From the NCBI GenBank assembly GCA_021734725.1, contig JAIPIM010000126.1, positions 1 to 10,607 on the forward strand: 10,607 bases of DNA, read 5' to 3'. The notes beneath the pieces were generated by a model, which saw only the letters and a program-made list of their open reading frames with translations, was not told the origin of the DNA and searched no databases. This DNA comes from Minisyncoccota bacterium. Its GTDB lineage: Bacteria > Verrucomicrobiota > Lentisphaeria > Oligosphaerales > MVZH01. Positions within the stretch are counted from its first letter, which is position 1. Every line of letters starts with the position of its first letter. This document shows, in pieces, positions 1 to 7,529 of the stretch. Position numbers and translations under genes: made by a program.

Positions 1-898
1 GTCCCTGAGTTTCACCGCTTGTAAGATGACCACCAACAATCCCGTGGCCCAGATAAAAATCCCACACCCCATACATGGGGCGCTCACATACCTTCCGGAC
101 AAACTCAATGGAGGTTTCGTAATCATAGTAGACGCCCTCGCTGTCGCGATTGAACGACATCATGAGAACCACACTGTTTTCAGGAAGCTGCGCAACCTGC
201 TGCTGAAGCTGCTGCATGGTCACGCCGCTGCCCAGATACTGCACGTCTACACGCGCATCCGGCGACGCAAAGCTTTCGTCCAGTCGTGCGCGATTGGCTC
301 GTCCCGTCGGAGTATCGTCATTTATCACGTACAAAGTCGTGGTTCCAGGGTGCAGATGAAGAGCCAGTCGAACAGTCCCCAGAGCATCCCACGATTCCAC
401 TATACCGGTCAGATTGCGCTGTTCGGCAAACTCCCCGGGGTCGTAATGATTGACGCCGCAAAAGACAATCGGCACACCAGAGAAAACATCGGAACGACTG
501 TCAACCGCGAATCGAAGAGCATTATCGTCCACGGTAATAAGGACGTCCGCCGGCGCCTCCGAAAATTTATACTTGTAGACAGCCTTAAGCTTGGCAAGAT
601 ACTCCTCGTTGTAGTACCGCTTCGTGTCCATGTACTCGACATGCAGATCCACAGGCACGTCGGCGCCTTCAAGCCCGGCCGTAATACCTGCCGTAATGTC
701 GCGCGTCCACTGCGTATCACTGTGATAGGAATGAAGAACAAGCACCTTTCGCACCCGGAAGGCATTGCCCCGAAGTTCAGGAGCTTGTGCGGATACGCGA
801 CATACCGATCCCAGCAGCATCAGCCCCATGGACCAAGCACAGATGACAAGAACTCTCATAATGTTACAACCACTATCCATACAATGATCTCTCGACAT
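1..898 (-). CDS. ABC_sub_bind-type periplasmic protein, likely sensor input (C-terminus off window)
   Basis: Reading the minus strand gives 299 residues before the frame runs off the left edge. The N-terminus has a long n-region, a hydrophobic stretch (about residues 14-34) and a likely signal peptidase site after VSA near residue 38. The mature part opens with KVLVLHSYHSDTQWTRDI, followed by a PADVLITVDDNALRFA stretch, GVPIVFCGVN, a VVLMMSFNRDSEG stretch, and YGVWDFYLGHGIVGG. These are typical of the ABC_sub_bind-like periplasmic domain. In this family the domain is either a stand-alone binding protein or the sensor half of a histidine kinase or GGDEF protein; the missing C-terminus would decide. 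The ATG at 898 is chosen because GGAGAA precedes it by about 8 bases. In-frame ATGs at 880 and 859 are alternatives, and 859 gives a more normal signal peptide. It lies 50 bases after the response-regulator gene, so it probably shares its transcript. A role as sensory input is inferred. Confidence 0.8.
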   Translation of the reverse strand, partial: MSRDHCMDSGCNIMRVLVICAWSMGLMLLGSVCRVSAQAPELRGNAFRVRKVLVLHSYHSDTQWTRDITAGITAGLEGADVPVDLHVEYMDTKRYYNEEYLAKLKAVYKYKFSEAPADVLITVDDNALRFAVDSRSDVFSGVPIVFCGVNHYDPGEFAEQRNLTGIVESWDALGTVRLALHLHPGTTTLYVINDDTPTGRANRARLDESFASPDARVDVQYLGSGVTMQQLQQQVAQLPENSVVLMMSFNRDSEGVYYDYETSIEFVRKVCERPMYGVWDFYLGHGIVGGHLTSGETQG

Positions 899-920
899 TT
901 CGCGGTTCTCCAAAGCTCGC

Positions 921-936
921 GCGAAAATCATTTCGC
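921..936 (-). other. small intercistronic hairpin
   Basis: The 50-base gap between the phosphatase-regulator and the binding-protein gene contains GCGAAA-TGAT-TTTCGC, a 6-bp stem with a 4-base loop. No T-run follows, so it is not a typical terminator. It could affect read-through or mRNA stability, or be chance. Confidence 0.3.
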
Positions 937-948
937 AAGAGTCTAAGC

Positions 949-2178
949 TCATCCGGAAGGAGACAGTTCATGCACATCCATACCGACAAGGCAAATATCG
1001 TCTTCCACGCCTCCCTCAACCGCAAACTCGTCGACATCAGTACACAGCTTGTCCAGCATCGCGCGAGACGGCAGGCCGAGGCTGTTGCGAATGGATTCCA
1101 TCAAGCGATCCTGCCCGTACTCTTCTCCATTCTCCCCTTCGGCTTCCGTCAACCCGTCAGTGTACAGAACGATGAAATCTTCGGGCTCCAGGTGTTCCTC
1201 GTACGTCGTGTACTCCGCGTCCCCGAACAACCCGAGACCGGGACCGTGCCCGACCTCCTCCGGAAACATTGGACGGATCTCTCGATGTCGCCGCGAAACA
1301 TAAATGGGAGAAGGATGCCCAGCGTTGGCCGCACGTACCACACCGTTGTCAGCGTCGGCAAGATAGTAAAATGCGGAAGCAAACATCATCTGGTCAGTTT
1401 GCCGAAAAATCGCCATGAGACTGCGACTTATTTCGGTCAGAAATTTTCCGGGATTGTCCGCCAGAGGGCGTTGCTTTTCCACCAGCCCCCGGATGATTGC
1501 GGTTACCAGTGCCGCACGCATGCCGTGCCCCATCACATCACATATAAAGACACCCGCCCGATGCGGTCCCACTGCTTCAATATTGAAAAAATCGCCTCCG
1601 ACGGCGGCGCTCGGGCGATAGCGGTGACAGAAGTCGAACACCGCGTGCTGATCCCCTGCGCTCGCAGAAATGGTGGGGTAGGACTGCGGCAGAAGAGCCT
1701 GCTGAACTTCACGCGCCATGTTCAAGTCGTCATTCAACAGGGCATTCTTAACATGCAGTTCTTCTGCATATCGTGCGACTTTTTCCTCCGCCTTTTTTCG
1801 TTCGATTGCATAACGAATAGACCGGACCAGTAAACGGCTGTCGACGTCTCCCTTGACTAAATAATCCTGTGCTCCTTCCTGAACAATGTGCAGTGCGTTC
1901 TCAGCATCGTCGAGGTGTGTCAGAATAATGAAAGGAACGCCGGGCGCCTCGTCGTGTGCGGTATGGAATGTCTCAAACCCACTGGAATCCGGCAGCGTAA
2001 GATCCAGCAGGACGCAGTCCGCACCTTGCTCTTGGAGCATCTCCAACCCGGTGGTCAAACGATCGGCCGTCGTGAGACGAACAACGACGTCTTCAGCCTC
2101 CCGCAATAATTCCTGAATCAGCCGCGCGTCAGCTGGGTTGTCCTCTATGAGCAAGACGTTAATAGGCGTACCATTCAT
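949..2178 (-). CDS. Response regulator with PP2C/SpoIIE-type serine phosphatase output
   Basis: This 409-residue cytoplasmic protein has two domains. Residues 6-125 form a CheY-like receiver with the acidic pair E12/D13, phospho-acceptor D59 in VLLDLTLPD, T87 and K109. A helical linker (about 126-165) leads into a SpoIIE/RsbU-like PP2C phosphatase at about 180-405. Metal-binding acidic residues are visible: D196 in VGGDFF, D214 in CDVMGHG, D341 in YTDGLTEAE and D393/D394 in VEDDICLV. All expected catalytic acids appear present. In this family the receiver controls dephosphorylation of a STAS-type anti-sigma antagonist or similar phosphoprotein; no such partner is in the window. The ATG at 2178 is preceded by GGAAGC, which directly follows the kinase stop codon, so the two genes are probably translationally coupled and act as a kinase-regulator pair. 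The target is unknown. Confidence 0.93.
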   Translation of the reverse strand: MNGTPINVLLIEDNPADARLIQELLREAEDVVVRLTTADRLTTGLEMLQEQGADCVLLDLTLPDSSGFETFHTAHDEAPGVPFIILTHLDDAENALHIVQEGAQDYLVKGDVDSRLLVRSIRYAIERKKAEEKVARYAEELHVKNALLNDDLNMAREVQQALLPQSYPTISASAGDQHAVFDFCHRYRPSAAVGGDFFNIEAVGPHRAGVFICDVMGHGMRAALVTAIIRGLVEKQRPLADNPGKFLTEISRSLMAIFRQTDQMMFASAFYYLADADNGVVRAANAGHPSPIYVSRRHREIRPMFPEEVGHGPGLGLFGDAEYTTYEEHLEPEDFIVLYTDGLTEAEGENGEEYGQDRLMESIRNSLGLPSRAMLDKLCTDVDEFAVEGGVEDDICLVGMDVHELSPSG

Positions 2179-2184
2179 GCTTCC

Positions 2185-4107
2185 TTATTCCCGGCCCGTT
2201 GTCTGCAATCCAATCCCATGGTCCGTCTTTTTTCCCTTCTTTCTTGCCTCTACATCAATGCCCGGCAATGTAAAGAAGAACGTTGATCCTTTCCCCACTT
2301 CCGATTCCACCCAAATACGTCCTCCATGACGCTGCACAATACGCTTACAAACCGCCAACCCGACACCAGCCCCGCCCGTATCCTGCTCCACACGCTGAAA
2401 AATTGTAAACATCCGATGCTGGTCTTTAGGTGAAATACCACGTCCATTATCACGGACGGAAAAAAGCCATCGCAACGAATAACTTTCATCCTCATCTCCC
2501 GGACTCTGTTGCGACGCATCCATCTCCGCGGCGGCAATGTAAATCCGCGGGGGAACCCCCTTGCGCCTGAACGTGAGCGCATTGCTGATCAAATGTCGAA
2601 AGAGGCACCCGGACTGCGCCTCGTCAGCCAGGACAGTCGGCAGAGAGGCCACCTCGACTTTGGCATTGCTCTTGTCTATACTATATCGCAGATTCGCCAA
2701 AACGTCCGCAACCACCTCATAGCTGCTGACCGGCATCGGTTCCCGACCGCGTGTAGTGACCCGCGAATAGTCCAGCAACCCATTGATCAGATCCTTACCC
2801 CGCTCCGCGCCGTCAACAATGAAGTCGATGAAGTCATCTCCATCGTCGTCCAGTTTCCCTTTGTACCTCCGGGATAACAAGTGCGCAAAACTGCGACACG
2901 TTCGAAGCGGTTCCTGCAAATCGTGAGACACCATGTACGCAAAATCCACCAACTCCTCATCTGTCTGTCGAAGCGCCTTTTCGGTTGTCCGCAAACGCTC
3001 TTCCAGCGCGCGTCGACGGTCGGTCTCGTCCCGCAAAGACTCCCGCGTGCCACACGTATCGTCTTCCGCGGCCTGAACACGTAACAGCGCGTGGCGCGTC
3101 AGCGGACGGATGAGCACAACCATACCTAATGTCCCGACTATCCCGATACCGGCAATACCGACCAAGGTCATTCCAATCCCCCCTTGAACACCGCGATACA
3201 ATGACTCTCTTGGCGCACGCACCTGTAACGCCCAGCCCTCACACCCCGGGAGTGCATTCAGAGCCGTCAACAGCATCTCACCGTCGGGAGACGGAGTTTC
3301 AATAATGACTGGACTTCCCGTCGACACACGGCGTAAGGCTTCGCTACTGTTGTCATCCACTGGCCATCTGCTTATCTCGTTTGTCGACGGATTGACGCAC
3401 AAAGCCGTAAAGACACCCTCCTTCTCTAAGACCAAGCGCACCTGACAACACGAAATTTCGCCACTTCTGCGAACAAGCAGATCGATAAACCGCTGCCCGC
3501 TAAAACATAGCACAGCGGTACCAAGCCTGCCGTCCGTCGGATCTGTTAAGGGAACATGTGCCATCAGATAGACATTATCCCGGTGCTCAAAAGGAGGCCC
3601 CAGAACCACGCCCGTCGCGGACTGCGGTAATGACATCGCCGGTATTCGCTGTTGCCAAAACGTCTCTCCCCCCGACGTTAGAGGCTCACCCTGAGGTCCA
3701 CACAAGACAATCCCCGCTACGTCCTCCATCAACTCGAGCACGTGCTCCAAGCGCTGGCGTGACTGATTGCGGTAGTCGGCCTCGTCAAGCTCACCCTTGA
3801 GGTAGGTCTGCAAGAGAGTTCGCACACGTGCATCTCTGGCAACCCGACAAGAGCATTGCTGGACGCTTCGAATGTAGCCGCCCATTTCCAGTGCACGTAA
3901 TTCGGCCTCCCGGGCAATGCACTGTCGGGCCGCACGGCTTACCTGGGCCCGTAACGGAAGGATGCACAGCAGAGCAGTGACCGCCATGAGACAAATCGAT
4001 CCTGCCAACGAATACACGAGGATCCAGCGACATAACCGTTTCATGTCGCCCCCAGCGGCATGATCGTCCCTCGTTGCACCAGTGTCTTCGACTCGTTGAC
4101 TCCTCAT
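2185..4107 (-). CDS. Membrane sensor histidine kinase with cysteine-rich ectodomain
   Basis: This 640-residue protein has a transmembrane segment at about 28-52, a periplasmic domain at about 54-307, a second transmembrane segment at about 309-333, and a charged coiled-coil stretch at about 345-388. The HisKA domain carries H395 in VSHDLQEPLR, the form common in phytochrome-like and related kinases. The HATPase domain shows an N-box with N509 (HLISNA), DNGRG at 553-557, an F-box near FTIFQRV, and GAGVGL at 579-584. It should be catalytically competent. The ectodomain is probably Cache-like from its size and topology, but I see no diagnostic ligand motif. It holds nine cysteines, including CSC at 85-87 and CC at 220-221. 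The ATG at 4107 has AGGGG five bases upstream. A second ATG (residue 22, at 4044) follows GGGGGC and would start nearer the first membrane helix. It likely phosphorylates the regulator encoded 6 bases downstream; the stimulus is unknown. Confidence 0.92.
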   Translation of the reverse strand: MRSQRVEDTGATRDDHAAGGDMKRLCRWILVYSLAGSICLMAVTALLCILPLRAQVSRAARQCIAREAELRALEMGGYIRSVQQCSCRVARDARVRTLLQTYLKGELDEADYRNQSRQRLEHVLELMEDVAGIVLCGPQGEPLTSGGETFWQQRIPAMSLPQSATGVVLGPPFEHRDNVYLMAHVPLTDPTDGRLGTAVLCFSGQRFIDLLVRRSGEISCCQVRLVLEKEGVFTALCVNPSTNEISRWPVDDNSSEALRRVSTGSPVIIETPSPDGEMLLTALNALPGCEGWALQVRAPRESLYRGVQGGIGMTLVGIAGIGIVGTLGMVVLIRPLTRHALLRVQAAEDDTCGTRESLRDETDRRRALEERLRTTEKALRQTDEELVDFAYMVSHDLQEPLRTCRSFAHLLSRRYKGKLDDDGDDFIDFIVDGAERGKDLINGLLDYSRVTTRGREPMPVSSYEVVADVLANLRYSIDKSNAKVEVASLPTVLADEAQSGCLFRHLISNALTFRRKGVPPRIYIAAAEMDASQQSPGDEDESYSLRWLFSVRDNGRGISPKDQHRMFTIFQRVEQDTGGAGVGLAVCKRIVQRHGGRIWVESEVGKGSTFFFTLPGIDVEARKKGKKTDHGIGLQTTGRE

Positions 4108-4205
4108 CTCCTCCCCTATGCTCTTGCTTAAACCCTGCCTGGCCTGGACGCCATGCGAAAAGGTCTCGCGCCCTCAACAGTTCCAAACGGGATGCCGCAC
4201 AGCAT

Positions 4206-4234
4206 AAAATAACAGTTTCTCGGGGACGTTGCAA
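4206..4234 (-). promoter_or_regulatory. possible sigma-70-type promoter for the kinase cluster
   Basis: In the 180-base gap between amtB copy B and the kinase gene, the minus strand reads TTGCAA, 17 bases, then TATTTT, about 100 bases before the kinase ATG. Both hexamers match the consensus moderately. It would let the signalling genes be expressed separately from the ammonium operon. A short imperfect hairpin (TCCCAAGAG-TTT-CTCTGGGA) lies just upstream, after the amtB stop, but lacks a following T-run. The rest of the gap shows nothing recognisable. Confidence 0.35.
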
Positions 4235-4287
4235 ATACCATCTATTCCCAGAGAAACTCTTGGGAAGAAAAAGAATCGACGATCCTG

Positions 4288-5628
4288 TCACTGCGTGGAA
4301 AATATCTGGAACCCGTTGTAGGCTTCCATGCCGTGCTCACCAACATCAAGTCCGCGCAACTCCTCCTCTTTGTCCACCCGGATGCCCAGGGTGATTTTCA
4401 GCACGTAGAGAACTGCGACAGCAGGGATGAAACAAGAGCCGGCAACCGCTCCAACCCCGGCTAACTGCGCCAGAAAACTGTGCTCTCCGGAAAAAAGACC
4501 GACAGCCAGGGTCCCCCAGACTCCGCACACCAAATGGACCGAAAGTGCACCGACCGGATCATCCAACCGCAAACGGTCAAATCCGAGCACGGCCAGTACC
4601 ACCAGGATACCGGATAGTACGCCGATCATAATCGCTGCGTTGATGGACACCACATCCGCGCCTGCGGTGATCCCGACAAGACCGGCCAGGCAGCCATTCA
4701 AAACCATGGTCAGGTCAGGCTTCTCCTGGATAGTCCATGAAGTCAGCATGGCGCCAACAATGCCGGCGGCGGCGGCCAGTGCCGTGGTTACAAACACATA
4801 GGACACCGGCCCGGGATCGCCGGAGAGCACGGAACCGCCGTTGAATCCAAACCACCCGAGCCAGAGGAGAAACACGCCAATGGCTGCCAGAGGCATGTTG
4901 TGCCCCATGATCGGTTTAGACATCCCGTTAACATACTTGCCGGTACGTGGTCCAAGCAAAAGAACACCAGCCAGTGCAGCCCAGCCGCCCACCGAATGCA
5001 CCAGCGTGGAACCGGCAAAGTCGTGAAAATCCAAAGCGCTCAACCATCCGCCTCCCCATACCCAGGAGCCGGTCACGGGATACACGAGCATGACATAAAT
5101 GGCCGAGAAAATAAGAAAACTGTTCAGTTTTACGCGCTCAGCTACTGCACCGGAAACAATGGTTGCAGCGGTCGCGGCAAACATGCCCTGAAAAATGAAG
5201 TCCGTCCAATAGGTGTAAGCCCCGCCGGCATAATCGATCAAACCGGCATTCCCCTCGGGACATTGAAGGCCCCATCCCGCAAACCCCACGAGCTTACCCA
5301 CAAGCCAGGACTCCCCGGGATACATGAGAGCAAACCCCATCAGCGCATACGTCAAAAGTCCGATTGCCACAATCAAGGTGTTCTTGAACAGAATGTTGAC
5401 GGTGTTCTTGGCTCTGGTCAGCCCGCTTTCAAGCGTTGCAAACCCGAGATGCATGATAAAGACCAGGAACGTGGCCACAAGCATCCAAGTGTTGTTGGCT
5501 GTAAACAGGGCTTGTGCACTCTGATCAGCCACTGTCTCAGCTGCCTGGGCAAAAGGGCATGCCGCAAGAAACGTCAATCCTAGAGTGCCCGCGGCGATAC
5601 GGTGTTTCCCCAGTCGTTTTAACTTCAT
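4288..5628 (-). CDS. amtB: Ammonium transporter (Amt family), copy B
   Basis: This inner-membrane channel moves ammonium/ammonia into the cell. From the preferred start it is 446 residues, with a signal peptide likely cut after AQA (about residue 29) and then about eleven hydrophobic segments. Family landmarks are visible: FQGMF (F146), GSWVWGGGWL, DFAGSTLVH (D203, first pore His H211), WFGFNGGS (F262, S266), and DDPVGALSVHLVCG (second pore His H365). The twin-histidine pore is therefore intact. The cytoplasmic tail ends in RGLDVGEHGMEAY and FQIFSTQ, the tail that docks P-II proteins. The start is set at 5628 because AAGGAG lies 8 bases upstream, whereas the ATG at 5634 is only 2 bases from it. 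It follows glnK by 102 bases and is the last gene of the ammonium block. No clear terminator follows. Confidence 0.95.
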   Translation of the reverse strand: MKLKRLGKHRIAAGTLGLTFLAACPFAQAAETVADQSAQALFTANNTWMLVATFLVFIMHLGFATLESGLTRAKNTVNILFKNTLIVAIGLLTYALMGFALMYPGESWLVGKLVGFAGWGLQCPEGNAGLIDYAGGAYTYWTDFIFQGMFAATAATIVSGAVAERVKLNSFLIFSAIYVMLVYPVTGSWVWGGGWLSALDFHDFAGSTLVHSVGGWAALAGVLLLGPRTGKYVNGMSKPIMGHNMPLAAIGVFLLWLGWFGFNGGSVLSGDPGPVSYVFVTTALAAAAGIVGAMLTSWTIQEKPDLTMVLNGCLAGLVGITAGADVVSINAAIMIGVLSGILVVLAVLGFDRLRLDDPVGALSVHLVCGVWGTLAVGLFSGEHSFLAQLAGVGAVAGSCFIPAVAVLYVLKITLGIRVDKEEELRGLDVGEHGMEAYNGFQIFSTQ

Positions 5629-5636
5629 TGTCATGG

Positions 5637-5642
5637 CTCCTT
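5637..5642 (-). promoter_or_regulatory. ribosome binding site choosing the amtB copy B start
   Basis: AAGGAG on the minus strand is 2 bases from the ATG at 5634 but 8 bases from the in-frame ATG at 5628. Spacing favours the inner start, which also begins a conventional signal peptide (MKLKRLGKHR). Confidence 0.6.
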
Positions 5643-5667
5643 ATTTCTCTTTACATGTATGTGTTTC

Positions 5668-5714
5668 CACAAAGTTGTGACGGAGTGATCCAGCCCGCAC
5701 ACCGCATCACTCCG
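5668..5714 (-). other. tandem hairpins between glnK and amtB copy B
   Basis: The 102-base gap holds a perfect 9-bp stem, CGGAGTGAT / ATCACTCCG (5706-5714 with 5681-5689), enclosing a 16-base loop. Next comes a small CACAA-CT-TTGTG hairpin (5668-5679). Neither is followed by a T-run, so they look more like mRNA stabilising, processing or attenuation elements than a terminator. They could reduce expression of amtB copy B relative to glnK. Confidence 0.5.
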
Positions 5715-5730
5715 CCATCGGTCTTCACCC

Positions 5731-6072
5731 TCATCCGATGGCATCGCTGCCGGTTTCGCCCGTGCGAATACGAATGCACTCCGGCAGGTCAAGAACAAAG
5801 ATCTTGCCGTCGCCGATGTTACCGGTGCGAGCGCCATCGATAATGCCTTTTATCGTGCGTTCCACAAAATCCTCGTTCACCGCAATTTCGATACGCAGCT
5901 TCTTCAGCAGATTAACCTCTATATCAACACCGCGGTACGACTCGTGATACCCCTTCTGCTGACCGCATCCAAGGGCGTTCGTCACGGACATTTTGAATAC
6001 TTCGTTGTCGTATAATGACTGCTTGACTGCCGGCAACTTCTCCGGCTGGATATAGGCGATAATCAGTTTCAT
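5731..6072 (-). CDS. glnK: P-II nitrogen regulatory protein lacking the uridylylation tyrosine
   Basis: This 113-residue protein aligns without gaps to GlnB/GlnK of E. coli over its length. It is a trimeric cytosolic sensor of ATP/ADP and 2-oxoglutarate that blocks Amt channels when nitrogen is plentiful. Ligand residues are present: Q39, K58, the GDGKIFV loop with K90, and R101/R103 in IRIRTGE. The T-loop reads GYHESYRGVDIEVN, keeping Y46 and R47, but position 51, the tyrosine uridylylated by GlnD in enterobacteria, is isoleucine. Control by GlnD at that site is therefore not expected; signalling should rest on nucleotide and 2-oxoglutarate binding. The ATG at 6072 follows a strong AAAGGAGG by 7 bases. 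It sits between two amtB genes, 84 bases after copy A and 102 before copy B, which makes both channels its likely partners. The symbol glnK is chosen over glnB because of the amtB linkage. Confidence 0.94.
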   Translation of the reverse strand: MKLIIAYIQPEKLPAVKQSLYDNEVFKMSVTNALGCGQQKGYHESYRGVDIEVNLLKKLRIEIAVNEDFVERTIKGIIDGARTGNIGDGKIFVLDLPECIRIRTGETGSDAIG

Positions 6073-6116
6073 GATGCGTCCTCCTTTGGTCGTCTATACG
6101 TTTCTCTTATCCATGG

Positions 6117-6144
6117 CCCGGCGTCCACGTCCGCAGACGCCGGG
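6117..6144 (-). other. GC-rich intercistronic hairpin before glnK
   Basis: The 84-base gap between amtB copy A and glnK contains a perfect 9-bp stem, CCCGGCGTC / GACGCCGGG, with a 10-base loop. The bases after it on the minus strand (CCATGGATAAG) are not T-rich, so it is not a classic terminator. Likely roles are protecting the upstream mRNA's 3' end, RNA processing or partial attenuation. Confidence 0.55.
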
Positions 6145-6156
6145 GACTGTCTTTTC

Positions 6157-7497
6157 CTACTGCGTGGTGAATATCTGGAACCCGCTGTAAGCTTCCATGC
6201 CGTGTTCTCCTATATCAAGGCCTCTGGTTTCCTCTTCTTCGGTGACGCGCAGACCAACGGTCTTTTTGATGAGATAAAACATCACAAGACCGAGGCCGAA
6301 CGCCCACACAAAAGCTGCCAGAACTCCAACGGACTGAATCCCCAACAGCTTGAACCCATGGCCGTAAAACAGACCGCCATCCAGGTTGAACAGACCGCAG
6401 GAAAGGGTACCCCATGCACCACACACACCGTGTACACTGACCGCACCGACCGGATCATCCGCCTTTATGATGTGGTCAATGAAGTAAACGCTCAGCACCA
6501 CCAATACGCCGGCGACCAGGCCGATCAGCAATGCACCCATGCCGGAGACGGTGTAGCACGGTGCTGTAATGGCCACCAGTCCGGCAAGAGCGCCGTTCAA
6601 TGCCATGGAACCATCCGGCTTGCGAGTAATACCCCAGGCCGTAAACAACGCTGCAATAGCGCCAGCCGCTGCTGCCAGGTTCGTAGTCACTGCCACGCGT
6701 CCGATTTCGCCGTCCCCCAAGGTGGTGCTGCCCGGGTTAAACCCGAACCAGCCAAACCATAAGATGAATACCCCGAGGGCAGCCAGTGCAATATTGTGAC
6801 CCGGAATTGCGCGCGGCCTGCCGTCGGGGCCGTATTTTCCCAGGCGTGGCCCGAGAACCATTGCTCCCGCCAAGGCCAACCAACCGCCTATGGAGTGAAC
6901 CACCGTCGAACCGGCGAAGTCCACAAACCCAAGACGTTCAAGCCAGCCGTTTCCGTCCAGCAAGCCCCCCCATGCCCAGGAGCCGAAAATCGGGTAAATA
7001 AAGGCGCAGATAAATACACTGTACGCCAGGTAACCTCGGAATTTCGTCCGCTCAGCCATGGCCCCGGATACAATCGTGGCCGCTGTCCCGGCAAACACAG
7101 TCTGAAAGATCAGGAACGTGAAATTCCAGTCACCCCCAGTCCAGTCCGCTCCGGTCAATCCAAAATGAGTAGTTCCAAACAACCCATTGGTGGCACCGAA
7201 CATCAACCCGAATCCGACGAGAAAAAACGCAACCGTTCCGATCGAGAAGTCCATCAGATTCTTCATCATGATATTCACGGCGTTCTTCGCTCGTGTAAAT
7301 CCGGTTTCAACCATGGCAAACCCAGCCTGCATGAAGAACACCAAGAACGCGGCAATGCATGTCCATACAGTGTTGATGTTTAGCTGAAGCGTGTTCGCTG
7401 CTTCAGTTGAAACCACACTCTCCTCCGCCGCCAGAGCGCTTCCTCCAATCGCGCAAAGGAGGGTCACCGTCACTCCGAAATATGTCAGCTTTTTCAT
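6157..7497 (-). CDS. amtB: Ammonium transporter (Amt family), copy A
   Basis: This is an inner-membrane ammonium channel, 446 residues from the chosen start, the same length as copy B. A signal peptide is likely cut after ALA (about residue 23), as in enterobacterial AmtB. Landmarks are FQTVF (F131), FGSWAWGG, DFAGSTVVH (D193, first pore His H201), WFGFNPGS (F253, S257), and DDPVGAVSVHGVCG (second pore His H356). The C-terminal tail RGLDIGEHGMEAY...FQIFTTQ is nearly the same as in copy B, so one P-II protein could dock to both. The ATG at 7497 has AGGGAG 8 bases upstream. An upstream TTG at 7533 is open in frame but overlaps the previous stop codon and lacks a clear binding site. It starts 32 bases after the outer-membrane gene and is surely co-transcribed with it. 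Confidence 0.95.
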   Translation of the reverse strand: MKKLTYFGVTVTLLCAIGGSALAAEESVVSTEAANTLQLNINTVWTCIAAFLVFFMQAGFAMVETGFTRAKNAVNIMMKNLMDFSIGTVAFFLVGFGLMFGATNGLFGTTHFGLTGADWTGGDWNFTFLIFQTVFAGTAATIVSGAMAERTKFRGYLAYSVFICAFIYPIFGSWAWGGLLDGNGWLERLGFVDFAGSTVVHSIGGWLALAGAMVLGPRLGKYGPDGRPRAIPGHNIALAALGVFILWFGWFGFNPGSTTLGDGEIGRVAVTTNLAAAAGAIAALFTAWGITRKPDGSMALNGALAGLVAITAPCYTVSGMGALLIGLVAGVLVVLSVYFIDHIIKADDPVGAVSVHGVCGAWGTLSCGLFNLDGGLFYGHGFKLLGIQSVGVLAAFVWAFGLGLVMFYLIKKTVGLRVTEEEETRGLDIGEHGMEAYSGFQIFTTQ

Positions 7498-7505
7498 GCG
7501 TCTAT

Positions 7506-7511
7506 CTCCCT
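7506..7511 (-). promoter_or_regulatory. ribosome binding site choosing the amtB copy A start
   Basis: AGGGAG on the minus strand lies 8 bases before the ATG at 7497, which supports that start over the upstream TTG at 7533. Confidence 0.65.
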
Positions 7512-7529
7512 GTATGTTGCACCCGGCAG

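Noticed and set aside
26..946. 306-codon open frame on the plus strand
   Set aside because: It is antisense to the ABC_sub_bind-type gene, whose minus-strand translation has clear family motifs and a signal peptide; the plus-strand product has no recognisable features and an odd, His/Arg-rich composition.
970..1833. 287-codon open frame on the plus strand
   Set aside because: Antisense shadow of the receiver-phosphatase gene, which has all catalytic motifs on the minus strand.
4240..4262. Terminator after amtB copy B
   Set aside because: The hairpin is short with a bulge, and the T-rich run precedes rather than follows it in the direction of transcription.
4900..5583. 227-codon open frame on the plus strand within amtB copy B
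   Set aside because: Shadow of a well-supported transporter gene; no domain, signal or ribosome site.
6796..7383. 195-codon open frame on the plus strand within amtB copy A
   Set aside because: Shadow of the transporter; low-complexity composition rich in Pro, Lys and Arg.
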